The translations under genes and the position numbers were made by a program. A stretch of 64,000 nt of DNA from Okapia johnstoni (lineage: Eukaryota; Chordata; Mammalia; Artiodactyla; Giraffidae): assembly GCA_024291935.2 (NCBI GenBank), contig CM044322.1:26473405-26537404 (forward strand). Direction: 5' to 3'. Shown in pieces: positions 22,939 through 33,845 of the stretch. Position 1 is the stretch's first letter, and each line of letters begins with the position of its first letter. The notes below the pieces were generated by a model. The model had not been told where the DNA came from and did not search any database. It saw only the letters and a list, made by a program, of their open reading frames with translations.

Positions 22939-23475
22939 AACCCCAGAGCCCGATTCTGACTGGTCACCATGCTCGGCCCCCTTCCCTCCTCTTACAGTGA
23001 GAAATGAGAAAGCAGCCATGGAGCGTGCTGGTGATTTGGGTTACAAAGATGATATGTGACAGTGTCCAGCTCAGTTCCCCGGGCCCAAGAAAGAGACTGA
23101 GTGTGGATGTTGAGTCACAACCCCTAACACGGTGCTGTGGCAGGTCAGAGAGGGACAGAGTCCTTGCACATGAGACGTGGCTTCAAGCAGCCCCGTGAGC
23201 CCTGGGTCCCAGGGGCTGAGCAAGGTGGGGAGGGGCGCAGGGTCAGCAGTCAGCCCAGACCCTTAGCTTCTAAGCAGGTTACTTAAGACACTGACTTGCA
23301 TCTTTGTCACTGAGGCGTCCTGGACATGCCCATTCCAACTCTCCATCATCAGCAAATCTCTGATTCTGATGTTGGACAAAGGACTGCCATATTTGTGGAA
23401 GCAGCATGTAGACGTTTAAAAACTCACTCTAGAGCATGGCTTGAGAGCAGGTGAGAGGAAGGATTTTAGGGGGAC
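22939..23475. other. Non-coding stretch
   Basis: No gene or young repeat recognised. Confidence 0.35.
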
Positions 23476-23479
23476 TCTG

Positions 23480-23665
23480 GACTCAGACTGTCTGGTTCAC
23501 AGCCTCGCTCTGCTACTTATTAACGTGAGGCTTTGGGCAAATCACGTAACCTCTCTGGGCATCTGTAATGCAGGGGTGATGGCAGTGCATTTAGGAAGAT
23601 TAAATGAGATAATCCAGGGTCAGAGTAAAGATTCAATACATGTTAGCTGTTCTTATCATGATGGA
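23480..23665 (+). repeat. MIR SINE
   Basis: 'gctttgggcaaatcacgtaacctctctgggcatctgtaa', then 'aagattaaatgagataat', is a MIR. Confidence 0.7.
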
Positions 23666-23864
23666 AAGATGCAAGCTTGTGAATCAAAAGCCCTTCTTGT
23701 AAAACGTGTAAAACTCTCCCCCCATTTGTAATGACACACCTTGTCTATATCCAGGTGCTCCTGATACCTGACTAAGGATGCTTTTTCTGGCAGAGCGTTG
23801 GTGAAAGGCCAGTGAACCCCTGAAATTGTATAGGAAAGTGCCTAGGTGCCATTATGGTATGCTG

Positions 23865-24295
23865 AATAATGAAAATATGAGTGGACAATGATCCTAAAGA
23901 TGTCCACTTCCTAATTCCAGAGCCAGTGAATATGTTACTTTATATAGTTATAGGGCCTCTGCATATTCACCTTATCCAGATGGACATGACGTAGTCACAA
24001 GAATCCTTGTGAGTGGGAAGCAGGAGGGCCAGAGTGAGAAGGAGATGTGACAACAGCAGCAGAGGTTGGAAGATGGGAGGAAGGACCAGGAGCCAAGGAA
24101 TGCCAGCAGGCTCTAGAAGCTGAGCAGGCAAGGGACAGATTCTCTCCTGAACCCTCCAGAAGCAATAAAACCCTGCTGACACCTTGATTTTAGACTTCTG
24201 ATCTCTAGAACTGTAAGAGAATGAATTTGTGTTGCTTTTAAGTCACTACATTTATGGTAATTTATTATAGCAGCAACAGGAAATGAATAGCCCTT
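23865..24295 (+). repeat. Old LTR-like mammalian repeat (family not named)
   Basis: It has the order 'cctaaagatgtccacttcctaattccagagcc', 'gaatgccagcaggctctagaagctg', 'caataaaaccctgctgacaccttgatttt', 'agaactgtaagagaatgaatttgtg', 'aggaaatgaatag'. Related copies lie at 28155-28315 (reversed) and 46050-46505. I cannot assign the family with certainty. Confidence 0.55.
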
Positions 24296-24547
24296 CTCAG
24301 TGTTGAGGGGTAGGGTGTTGGACACGTAGGTATTTATCAGCTTTTCAGACTGTGTTGACAGTCAGGTGATGAACAGTCACTGGTGCCCAGCATCTCACCT
24401 TGCCCTGGGAGCCCACTGCTGGGTGTTACTGCATCCTCCTTATCCCTGTCCTTGGGCGTCTATGCTCTCATGAGCATATCTGAAGCTCAGGTACATTTTT
24501 CATCACTGATTTAATCTCTGGAAAGGCCTCTGAGAAGCCCCATAGTA

Positions 24548-24743
24548 CATGTAAGTGGCTCAGTCATGCCCAACTCTTTCAGACCCCATGATCTCTAGGC
24601 TGCCAGGTTCCCCTGCCCATAGAATTCTTTAGGCAAGGATACTGGAGTGGGTAGCCATTCCCTTCTCCAGGGGAATCTTCCCAACCCAGGTCTGCCTCAT
24701 GGCAGAAAGATTCTTTTACCATCTGAGCCACCAGGGAAGCCCC
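24548..24743 (-). mobile_element. Bov-A/Bov-tA SINE (antisense)
   Basis: Reversed Bov-A body ('ggatactggagtgggtagcc') ends at 'gagccaccagggaagcccc'. Small internal deletions are present. Confidence 0.88.
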
Positions 24744-25470
24744 GTGTCACCCCAGGGGGTTCCTCAATCACAGCCATTACAGGTGCATGCCTCCCCTGGT
24801 CCTCAGTAGCAGCTGACACTGGCTTGGGGCCTCATCTCCAAGATGCTGCTGCCCATCTGGATAGGGAAACGGGCTCTGATTCCAGCAGCAGGAGCCACAA
24901 AGGCACTGATGTTTATAACCCACTGGCCAGACCTTGGTCATATGGCACAGCTAGCTGCCAAGAGGCTGGATAACGGTGTCTTTACTCTGGGAAACCATGG
25001 GAAACTGAGCATCAGGAGTTTTCTTAACCGTGGAGGAAGGGAAGAGTGGATATTGGGAACCACAAGCAGGCAAAACAAAACCATCCTACTGAGTATCAGG
25101 CTGGTGAGTTGTCACCTGCTCTCAGGAGGTGACCTATGCTTAGAGGTGAGCTGTGCCCTACAGATGACATCTCACCTCAGCTATCTGAGTCTGGCACATC
25201 CCTGAAAAGGCCGGCCCTTTTCCCCGCCCTGAGCTGGGTCCTGATTGGCACTGACAGATCAGAGTTCAGAGAGGAAAGACAGCTGAGCTACACGCTCTGA
25301 GGCCCCCGAGAAATCGTTTTGCATCTCAGCAGTTTCATCGGGGCTTACCTGTAGATGAGAAGGCCTCTACAGTAGATGACTGGGCCTTTGTAGGATCACC
25401 TGTTGGCTACAGAGGAAGCAGATGAGTCTTTTTCAGTTCCTAGGAGACTTTAAAACCTGGGGCTTGGGAG
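24744..25470. other. Non-coding stretch
   Basis: No gene or young repeat recognised. Confidence 0.35.
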
Positions 25471-25808
25471 GGGCTTCCCTGGTGGCTCAGTGGTAAAGAA
25501 TCTGCCTGCCAAATGTAGGAGACACAGGTTCGATCCCTGATCCGGGAAGATCCCACATGCTGCCAAGCAACAAAGCCCGTGCGCCGCAACTATGGAGCCT
25601 GTGTTCTAGAGCCCTGGAGCCTCAACTGTTGAGCTCACACGCCACGCCTACTGAAGCCCGTGTACCCTAGAGCCCGTGCTCCACAATAAGAGAAGCCACT
25701 CCAATGAGAAGTCTGCATGCACTGCAACAAAGAGTAGCCCCCGCTCACAGCAACTAGAGAAAGCCTGCTCAGCCATGAAGACCCAGCACGGCCAAAAAGA
25801 AATAAAAA
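25471..25808 (+). mobile_element. Long CHR-type tRNA SINE
   Basis: tRNA-like head 'ggggcttccctggtggctcag', B-box 'ggttcgatccctgatccggg', then the long body ('gaagcccgtgtaccctagagcccgtgctccacaataagagaagccac'-type order) and a tail 'aaaaagaaataaaa'. Length about 338 bp. Confidence 0.85.
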
Positions 25809-26498
25809 GCCTGGGGGAGTGGGTGGCGGTGAATGTGGGCTAGTAACAAGCTGGGGAAATCCAAATGTCATCCTTCCCTCTCTACACCATGTCTTGACAC
25901 TTACTGTATACCCAGCATAGCACACTTAATATGAATGAGACATTCACTCCTCAACCCTGTGAGGTTAATTCTGTCTGCTCTGATCACCTCTAGAAAGAGA
26001 CGGCTTTCACTCCGACCCTTGCACTGATTATGCTTTGACCTCTCTGCAGACTGGGGGAGGCAGCCCAGCCCTCACAGGGAGAAGATGTTGGAAAGCAAGA
26101 GCTATATTGTGAAGGTACTAAGCTCTAGGCCAGGGGTAGTTCTTGTTTTGTCTCCCAACGTGCAAGAGGTGTCAAGGCCCCCAAAGCAAGCCCCCTCCCC
26201 CAGGCTGTTTTTCTCCTTCCCCTCTCCTGCAGGCTGCCCTGTTTTAACCTCTATTCCAGTTTTATGATTAAACATTGGTGTCAATTATTTACAGTCTGTC
26301 CAGATGAGTATCAGGGTTGCAGGGGACTGAGTGACTCACACAGGGGAAGTTGGTTCTTATGGAGGAAAAATGAGAGGAAGGAAAACAAGAAATCTACCTC
26401 CTGACCGCAGAGGCTGAGGTCGGCCTAGGCAGGGCTTCCAGTGGATGGGGTACAGGGATGGGGCTCTCTGTTGGAGTGTGGGGACTGAGAGACCATGG
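25809..26498. other. Non-coding stretch
   Basis: No gene or young repeat recognised. Confidence 0.35.
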
Positions 26499-26499
26499 A

Positions 26500-26640
26500 T
26501 GGTGGGGCGTGCTAGCTCTGGAGTCAGACATAACCAGTCTGAATCATTACTGTGCCATTCGCTGTGTGTCTTGGAGTAGGTACCTTAACTTCTCTGAACT
26601 TCAGTTTCTTCATCTGTGAAATGGGGATTATTCTAGATAC
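26500..26640 (+). repeat. MIR SINE
   Basis: 'tctggagtcagacataacc', then 'cttctctgaacttcagtttcttcatctgtgaaatgggg', is a MIR. Confidence 0.75.
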
Positions 26641-26782
26641 TTTCTCATTAGAGTTTGGGGGGAAAAAATGCAGGATAGTAAATAATAAATTAAAATGTAG
26701 TTATATTAAATAGCAATGATAAATTATCAATATTAATGTCAAATATTCTAAATTTTATAAATGAAATATTACATGAAATTAA

Positions 26783-26994
26783 TTTGTTGTTGTTTAGTCA
26801 CTAAGACATGTCTGACTCTTGCGACTCCATGGACTGTAGCCTGCCAGGCTCCTCTGTCCATGGGATTTCTCAGGCAGGAATACTGGAGTGGGTTGCCACT
26901 TCCTTCTCCAGGGGCTCTTCCCGACCCAGGGATCGAACCCATGTCTCCTGCATTGCAGGTTGATTCTTTACCACTGAGCCACCAGGGAAGCCCA
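26783..26994 (-). mobile_element. Bov-tA SINE (antisense)
   Basis: It starts at the reversed tail 'ttgttgttgtttagtcacta' and ends at the reversed head 'gagccaccagggaagccc'. Confidence 0.9.
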
Positions 26995-27060
26995 ACATGA
27001 GATTAATCATAATAGTAATAAATGCATGGAGAGCAGCCAGCACAGTGCCTGGCACTTGGT

Positions 27061-27084
27061 GTGTGTGTGTGTGTGTGTGTGTGT
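27061..27084. repeat. (GT)12 microsatellite
   Basis: A perfect dinucleotide run abutting the SINE; likely length-polymorphic. Confidence 0.95.
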
Positions 27085-27317
27085 GCATGCAAGAATACTG
27101 GAGTGGGTTGCCATGCCCACCTCCAGGGATCTTCCAAACCCAGGGATTGAACCCAGGTCTCCCATATTGCGAGTGGATTCTTTACCGTCTGAGCCACCAG
27201 GGAAGCCCAAGAATAGTGGAGTGGTAGCCTATCCCTTCTCCAGGGGATCTTCCTCACCCAAGAATTGAACCGGGGTCTCCTCCATTGCATGCAGATTCTT
27301 TACCAGCTGAGCTACCA
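27061..27317 (-). mobile_element. Bov-A SINE dimer with (GT)12 edge, with TSD
   Basis: It begins with (GT)12 (27061-27084) and 'gcatgc', followed by two reversed Bov-A units. GGCACTTGGT at 27051-27060 and 27318-27327 is a perfect 10-bp target duplication. The microsatellite is therefore part of the inserted unit or grew at its edge. Confidence 0.88.
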
Positions 27318-27327
27318 GGCACTTGGT

Positions 27328-28154
27328 AAGTGCTTAGGAAATATTCAAGGGTGTTGCTACAATTCCAAAATGTAACTGTTGGAAAAAGAATTGAGTGTGA
27401 CAGGTGATTTCCTAAAAATCAGAAGCAGGCGGAGACAGGGGGCTGGAGATGGCAGCTCTGGCTAAAATGCTTCCAGTGGGAATCACTGGTGGAAAGTGGA
27501 GAGGAGGGGGTAGGGAGAGGGTTGGACGGCTCAACTGTGTTCCCAAAGGGCTCTTGGCAGAAGGTTTGGGAACCACTCCTATGGAGGCAACATTGCTGTA
27601 GCTAAAAAAGAAAATGTCCAGATATGGGCAGGATAAACTTTCTCAAACTGTGTCCTAATGTCCAGAATCAGGGCCAGTCTGATAAAGGCCTGGGAACAGG
27701 GAGGGTTTGGATCTGCAGGATTCATCGGCCCTCAGAGGTCTGTCTGTCTCCTCCACACACCTCTGTTTGGTTGTTAAAACCCCTTTATAGAAAGACCACG
27801 TAAAATAAACATCTGCTTTGTTTTGGCCTCACAGTTTAGGAATTTTAGCTTTGAGCCACCAGGAGAGCCTGCTGATACAAGCCTGAGAGTGTTTGCCTTT
27901 TACAACACTTTCTGTCCAAGCAAAGTTAGAACAGGTGCTGACTTGGCTCACGAGCAGAATCACGGGTTAACCTGTAAACCAGGTCAAAGAGTGCCAGGAT
28001 GCCCAGCCTCCCTCCAACCCAGTCCCACAAGGAATGGGTGCAAAATTCACCAAGTGATTGGTTTGGTCAAGAGTAAGGAACTGTGCCTGATTAAACCAAC
28101 TTTTAGGTAAGTAAACACCCTGAGTGTTGGCAGATGCCATAGAACACGAATGCT
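27328..28154. other. Non-coding stretch
   Basis: No gene or young repeat recognised. Confidence 0.35.
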
Positions 28155-28315
28155 GCTTGTATTCATTTCCTGTGGCTGCTATAAGGAACTACCCCCAAAC
28201 TTGGGGACTGAAAACAACACAGATTTATTCTCTTGCAGTCAGGTTCATGGGCTAAAGTCAGAGGAGCTAGTTGCTTCTGGAGGCTCAGGGGAGAATCCCA
28301 GTCCTTGTCTTTCCC
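28155..28315 (-). repeat. Old LTR-like repeat, reversed copy
   Basis: 'tattcatttcctgtggctgct', 'aacaacacagatttatt' and 'ttctggaggctcaggggagaatcc' are the reverse complement of the terminal part of the family at 23865-24295. Confidence 0.5.
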
Positions 28316-28361
28316 AGCATAACAGCCCAGGGAGGTAGATCCCAATATAGTGGTGATATTG

Positions 28362-28570
28362 GTAGTTCAGTCACTAAGTCATGTCCGACTCTTGCAACCC
28401 CATGGACTGTAGCCCACCAGGCTCCTCTGTCCATAGGATTTTCCAGGCAAGAATACTGCAGTGGGTTGCCATTCCTTCTCCAGGAGATCTTCCTGACCCA
28501 AGGATCAAAACTGCATCTACTGCATTGCAGGTTCCTGCCTTACAAGGGATTTCTTACTTCTGAGCCACCC
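28362..28570 (-). mobile_element. Bov-tA SINE (antisense)
   Basis: 'gttcagtcactaagtcatgtccgactc' through 'caagaatactgcagtgggttgcc' to 'ttctgagccacc'. Confidence 0.9.
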
Positions 28571-28571
28571 A

Positions 28572-28665
28572 TCCCCTCTTACAGATGAGGCAACAGGATG
28601 AGAGAGGTGAGAATTCACCTTTCTAGTTAATGATTCAGTAGCAGAGCTGAGATGCAGGTGCATTC
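28572..28665 (-). repeat. MIR fragment (antisense)
   Basis: 'cagatgaggcaacaggatgagagagg' and 'gcagagctgagatgcagg' show the reversed MIR order. Confidence 0.6.
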
Positions 28666-29195
28666 TTTGGCCCAGAGCCCACTCTGGGAATCCCACCATG
28701 TGGAGGGTGGAGTTGACCCTTGCAGTCGCCCTCCATAGTTCCTGATTTTAGAAGTTCTCCCCTCTGCCCTCCACTACTATGTGCTGCGGAAGAACCAAAG
28801 GACTCAAGCTGGTGTCCAAAACAACCTGATACACAAGCACAAACAGTGTGTCCAGACCATGCCCAGGTTCATACGAGCCTGTCCAGCAGCCGGGGGTGGG
28901 GGGCAGTGAGGTGAGATGCACTCCATGCTCTAGTCTACCCCCCTAGGCCTCCAACCTTCCCAGACTCGCAGCTGCACCTCGGATGCCTGCGCTTCTGGTC
29001 CCTGGAAGGTCGGCTGTGACGTCTCACTTAACTTCCTCCTCACGCCCAGAGGATAGCCTCGGTGGTGGGACCATAGTGCCAGCCCTTAATAATAGCACTG
29101 CTGCCCTGCCTTGAGTGGAGTTCATCAGGCTTGGCTGAAAGGCTGCTTTTTATCACCCCACAGATGAGGAAGATCTGAACAAGCAGCTGTGCTCA
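28666..29195. other. Non-coding stretch
   Basis: No gene or young repeat recognised. Confidence 0.35.
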
Positions 29196-29199
29196 GGGC

Positions 29200-29375
29200 C
29201 ACCACCTTTAAACTGTGAGACCTAGGACAAACCTCTCTGCGCCTCGGTGTATTCACTGATGATGGGGACAAAGGTGGGGACCGCCTCATCTGGTCGTGGG
29301 GCAGGATAAATGAGCTCACTTGTGCAGAGCACTTAGTGTGAGCCTGGCATGCAGTCAGTGTCCAGGAAGCAGCAG
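29200..29375 (+). repeat. MIR SINE
   Basis: 'gagacctaggacaaacctctctgcgcctcggtg', then 'ataaatgagctca' and 'agcctggcatgcagtc', is a diverged MIR. Confidence 0.6.
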
Positions 29376-29956
29376 CAGATATTTCATAGTTGCTGATGGT
29401 GGGCTGGGGCTGAAGTCGGGGAGGCCAGGTAGGGTGGTCAGTGCCTGTGTTCAGCCCTGCTTGCCAGAGCAGGAGGCCGTTGTTGGCTCATTCCCAGAGC
29501 CTGGAGGAGTCAGGCTCGCTTTGATGGTGACAAGAGTTCTCAGACTCCATCCTGGCAGGGAAACACACGGAGATGTCACATTTCCCAAGAAATATTGAGT
29601 GTAGTGGGAGCCCTGGAGATCAGGTCCCAGTGCCAGCCCTGTAAGTAGGGTCACATTCCAGCTGCCTGCTTAGTTTCTCTAAGTTTCTTGAGAAACTTAG
29701 ACAAAAACTTAGTTTCTTGACACCGAGTCAAGGTCCCGAAGAAAAGATACTTGGTTTGTTAACTTGCTCCTTCTGTTTATGGCTCCTGGAGTCTTCAGAA
29801 TGAGTTAGTCTTCCTTAATTTCACCAACACCAGACCTTATAAAAATCACTGATGTCTTATGTGGGGGAGGGGAAGCTGCCTCTTTTCTCTTCAAGAAGTG
29901 GTGCATCCTGGGAGGTGTCTGCTCCCCCTTATATATATCTACTCATATATATATAT
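29376..29956. other. Non-coding stretch with local repeats
   Basis: No gene. 29670-29715 holds three 'ttagtttct' or 'gaaacttag' type repeats in both orientations, giving a small hairpin-prone patch. A (TA)n-like patch lies at 29930-29955. Confidence 0.4.
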
Positions 29957-30158
29957 GCTTAGTTGCTCATTCATTCCAACTCGTTGTGACCCCATGGACT
30001 GTAGCCTGCCAAGCTCCTCCTCCATGGGATTCTCCAGGCAAGAATATGGGAGTGAGTAGCCATTCTCTTCCCTAGGGGATCTTCCCGACCTAGGGATCGA
30101 ACTCTAGTCTCCTGCATTGCAGGCCGATTCTTTACCATCTGAGCCACCAGGAAAGCCC
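29957..30158 (-). mobile_element. Bov-A SINE (antisense)
   Basis: 'gcttagttgctcattcattccaactcg' to 'tgagccaccaggaaagccc'. Confidence 0.88.
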
Positions 30159-30160
30159 AT

Positions 30161-30187
30161 CCCCGCCGCCCCCCCCCCCCCGCGCCC
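30161..30187. repeat. C-run (13 C) with C-rich flanks
   Basis: CCCCGCCG, then 13 consecutive C (30169-30181), then GCGCCCC. It abuts the SINE end. Confidence 0.9.
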
Positions 30188-30389
30188 CGTCTCTGTGCAG
30201 TTTTCCAGACTCAGCCCTTCCCACAGGATACTTTATCTCCTCCTGTCCCCAGACTTTGCCATAGTAAAGTTTACAGATGCCTCCAGGCCTTGCAGAGCTG
30301 CTGCTTTATCCTCCTCCTTCCAGCCCCCTTCAAAGTGAATTGGTCGCTCTTTCTATAGGCTCTTTGGATATGCCCTGTTTTAGCAGTGC

Positions 30390-30585
30390 TGGGTAGCGAT
30401 GAAAAGCATGGGCTTTAGAATCAGACATAACCTACCCCTGCCTTGTACTGGCTGTGTGACGTCTGACCAGTTATGTTCCCTCTCTGAACCTCACTCTCCT
30501 AAATGGAACTAATAGTTATTAAATGATTGGGCACGGAAAGATCTCAACAGAGGGCCTGGCACAGAGTCGGCATTCAACACACGTT
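30390..30585 (+). repeat. MIR SINE, nearly complete
   Basis: 'gaaaagcatgggctttagaatcagacataacc', 'ctggctgtgtgacg', 'gcctggcacagagtcggcattcaa' is a MIR in full order. Confidence 0.75.
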
Positions 30586-30894
30586 CCCTCACCTGATGCT
30601 GACTTCCCTTCTCAGAAGAAGAGTAACCTGTCTTTCTGCTGGACTGTGAAAGTAGTCTCACCCATCTGTGCGTCCTCCAAAGCCCTGAGCGCACAGTAGG
30701 GACCCACGAGTTGTTGGGACTAGATTCTTTAAAAAGCCATTTTAAAAGAAATGCACACCTGTTACCCCTGATGCTTTGGTGATGAAGTATCTCCAGGGGT
30801 CAACTGTACATTGCCCATTTCTGGCCTATGTGCACCCCCTTCCCCCCTCCCTGGGAGTGGCCCACAGGGACTAGGCCTTGTGGGAACTGATGTG

Positions 30895-31060
30895 ATACAA
30901 GGGGAAAGAAGTGGGCTTCAGAGTCAGATTTGATTGTGCATCTTAACTCAGCAGCTTAACAGCTGTGTGACTCAGGGCAAAATGCTTAACCTCTCTGAGA
31001 CTCAGAGGTCCTGGGGCTAATCTTCTTTGAAGGGCACCTCTGAGGCTTGAATGCCCTTAG
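30895..31060 (+). repeat. MIR SINE
   Basis: 'gggcttcagagtcagatttga', 'agctgtgtgactcagggcaaaatgcttaacctctctgag'. Confidence 0.75.
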
Positions 31061-31562
31061 AAAGGGTACCTGTCTCCTTCTTGAACTGTTCTATTATTAT
31101 CCTTACTCTGTCTCTCAATTCACTCAATACCCTTTCTTTTTCACTGAAATGTAGCACAGCCTGGTCCCTGTGAATGGAGCCGGGGATCCCTTTCCCAATT
31201 ATGCAGCTTGGCAGAGAGAGGTTGGGGTGCAGGGAGAATGGTCAAGGAGCCTCTTTGTCACGGGGGCTGGTTATGCTTCCAGACACCTCCAACTGCCGAG
31301 ATTTCCTCCCCCTAAAGCCAGCCGAGCGGGCTGGGCACTTCTGAAACTGCCTTCCAGGGCCAGAGAGCAGAACTCAGAGGCCACGTGAGGGTCTAGATCA
31401 CAGCCTGGGTTTCTAAACTGTGTTCCAGAGAATTGCTGGGATTCAGCGGGAGAGGGGCAAGGGAAGGCTTGCCCATCAACACTTGGGACACTGTGCTGTT
31501 TCAGCCAGAGCAGTGCTGTTTTCTGTTGTTCGATTTCATTTAAACTGTTATCTTTATACTGT
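31061..31562. other. Non-coding stretch
   Basis: No gene or young repeat recognised. Confidence 0.35.
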
Positions 31563-31777
31563 CTCGGTTTTGCTGGTGGCTTAGCTGGTAAAGAATGCAG
31601 CAGACCTCCTGCCATTAGGAGACCCGGGTTCAATCCCTAGGTCAGGAAGATTCCCTGGAGAAGGAAATGGCAACCAACTCCAGTATTCTTGCCTGGGAAA
31701 ATCCCATGGATGCAGGAGTCTGGCAGGTCCATGGGCTCACAAGAGTCAGACACGACTTAGCAACTACACCACCACAA
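31563..31777 (+). mobile_element. Bov-tA SINE
   Basis: Head 'ggttttgctggtggcttag', B-box 'gggttcaatccctaggtc', Bov-A body, end 'gacacgacttagcaactac'. Confidence 0.88.
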
Positions 31778-31805
31778 CATACTATATCTTTGTCTATATA
31801 CTGAA

Positions 31806-32003
31806 AAGTGAAAGTGAAAGTCACTCAGTCATGTCCGACTCTTTGCACCCCCATGAACTATACAGTCCATGGAATTCTCCAGGCCAGAATACTGGAGTGG
31901 GTAGCCTTTTCCTTCTCCAGGGGATCTTCCCAAACCAGGGATCAAACTCAGGTCTCCCACATTACAGGTGGATTCTTTACCAGCTGAGCTACCAGGGAAG
32001 CCC
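31806..32003 (-). mobile_element. Bov-A SINE (antisense)
   Basis: 'agtgaaagtgaaagtcactcag' to 'gctgagctaccagggaagccc'. It lies tail-to-tail with the preceding SINE, which gives partly inverted homology over the Bov-A segment. Confidence 0.9.
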
Positions 32004-32509
32004 ATGTCTGTATAGAAAGAGATTCTAAGTGTGGACTGGTGATAAGTATCCACCCCCCTCCACAACTCAGGTCTCAGCCAGGTAAGCACTCAGATGTCAG
32101 AGCCATGGTGGGGCTCAGCCCTCTCTTCCCCCCAACTTTCCAGGGAAATCCCTTGTTCTGGCTGTTGTTAGTTGGCCAAAGATGTGTGTGGGAATAAAGA
32201 CAGCAGATGCCCAGGTTGGAGGAGCAAGGCTCAGGGTGCTCACCTACCTGCTGGGAAGACCAGGGACGGGCTGAAACCTCAAACCCCACCAGGAAATAGT
32301 GACACAGTCACCATCTCGGGTCAGAATGGAAGTCACATTTAACCTGGGTGACTTTCCCGTGTTGTTGGGAAATCATTTGCTTAAGGACACAAGACTTGGA
32401 TATCCTGAAAATTAGCTCTATCTAATCCTGTCCCCCTCAGTGCCAACCTTGGACTAGGCATTTTCCCTAATGGATACAGGACATCAGTTAAACTTTTTAA
32501 CTTGCTAGG
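32004..32509. other. Non-coding stretch
   Basis: No gene or young repeat recognised. Confidence 0.35.
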
Positions 32510-32865
32510 TAGTCATTCATTCATTCTACAGTAGTTATTAAGCACCTGTTACAGTCTTGACACAAGGTGCTGAGTGCTGGGTATACAGAAATGAACAAGG
32601 CGAATGGGACTTTTCTGTCAAGGCGTTTACACGCCAATGGGGAGACAAGGAGGCAATAGGAAAGCAAAGCAAGGCTGTTGTAGACTGAGGTAACATCATC
32701 CATCCCTAGGAAGAAATGTCATAAGGACCAAACCATGGGGCTTGAGAGTAGCTGGGTAAGGGAGGGGACAGTAGTTATAGTGTGATTAAGGAAATCCTCA
32801 CTGAGGAGGTGGCATTTGAGCTAAGAGACAGAAGTGGTAAGGAAGTGGATAAACAAAAAAGACAG

Positions 32866-33000
32866 GTAGATGGGAGGGAGGTTCAAGAGGGAGGAGACAT
32901 AGGTATACCTGTGGCTGATTCGTGTTGATGTGTGGCAGAAACCAGCACAATATTATAAAGCAAATATCTTGCAATAAAAATTTTTTCAAAAAGAGATTTT
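32866..33000 (+). repeat. Ruminant L1 3' end nested in L2
   Basis: 'gatgggagggaggttcaagagggaggagacat', 'atacctgtggctgattcgtgttgatg' and 'gcaataaaaa' are typical of the ruminant L1 (L1_BT) 3' UTR. Confidence 0.75.
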
Positions 33001-33047
33001 AAAAAAGGGGGTGGGGGAGGAAGTTTATAAAAGGAAGACTAGAAAAA

Positions 33048-33105
33048 TAAATACATCATGCTCAAATCCAGAAAAAAAAATACATCATGTTCAAATCCAG
33101 AAAAT
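33048..33105 (+). repeat. Two-copy ~30-bp tandem repeat
   Basis: The unit 'tacatcatgctcaaatccag' plus an A-run occurs twice in tandem, with one C/T difference. Confidence 0.85.
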
Positions 33106-33329
33106 AAAAAGAGACAAGTGGAAGAGTTTCAGGCACTGGGAACAGTAAGTGCAAAGGCCCTGCAGCAGGATGTGCTTAGTGTGACTAGAAACAGACAGGA
33201 AGCCCCCTGAGGGTTGTTGAGTCAAGAGATAAGATATGAGAGAGGCAAGAGCCCAGTCCAATCTGGTGGGATTTGAAGGCCACAGCAAAGGAGTTTGAAT
33301 TTTATGCTAAGAATAATGGAAAGATATCA

Positions 33330-33845
33330 ACTCTTAGAATCTCCTACTGTAAAATATCCCAGCTAATCAAGAATATATATAGGTGTGTATATATGTGATG
33401 TTTAATGAATAATTTAATGAACACCCAGGTACCCTTCACTATTCCTCCTCGACACCATTTCTCACTCTTCCAGGGAGATACCTGTTGTCCTCAATTTTAA
33501 TTCATAATTTTGCCTTTCTTCCTAATAATTACAGAGATAAAGGAATACATTGCTTGATTTTGAACTACATAAAAATAGAATCATGCTTGTGTGTTCTGCA
33601 ATTTGCTTTCCTGTTCAACCTCACATTTTGTCAGAATGGTCCATGCTGGTGCATGTAGCTGTGGTTTATTCCTTTTCTCTGCTGCATCATACTCCACTGG
33701 ACCATAACTGCATAGTCAGCTACTGTCGGTTTATTTTTTTCTCCTGGGACTTGAGATTATTTGATTTTCTAATGTTGAACAACTATGCTTTATTGGGATA
33801 ACCCTTTTTGAAAAATGTGGTTGGGTTCCATTTGCTGATATTTTG
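33330..33845 (+). repeat. L1M-type LINE 3' UTR
   Basis: 'gaacacccaggtacccttcac', 'aaaaatagaatcatgc', 'ttgctttcctgttcaac', 'actccactggaccataactg' resemble old L1 3' UTR sequence. Boundaries are uncertain. Confidence 0.5.

Larger units (their letters stand above)
27005..27350. repeat. Old MIR/L2-type repeat split by a SINE
   Basis: 'cagcacagtgcctggcacttggt' on the left and 'ggcacttggtaagtgcttaggaaatattc' on the right rejoin after removal of 27061-27317. The order resembles the MIR/L2 tail. Confidence 0.55.
32510..33310 (-). repeat. L2 LINE, reversed, interrupted by L1
   Basis: It begins with the reversed tail 'cattcattcatt' and continues 'taagcacctgttacagtc', 'gaaatgaacaaggcg', 'gaggaggtggcatttgagct', 'gcactgggaacagtaagtgcaaaggccctg'. 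This is the order of a reversed L2, about 800 bp including the L1 insert at 32866-33000. Confidence 0.65.
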
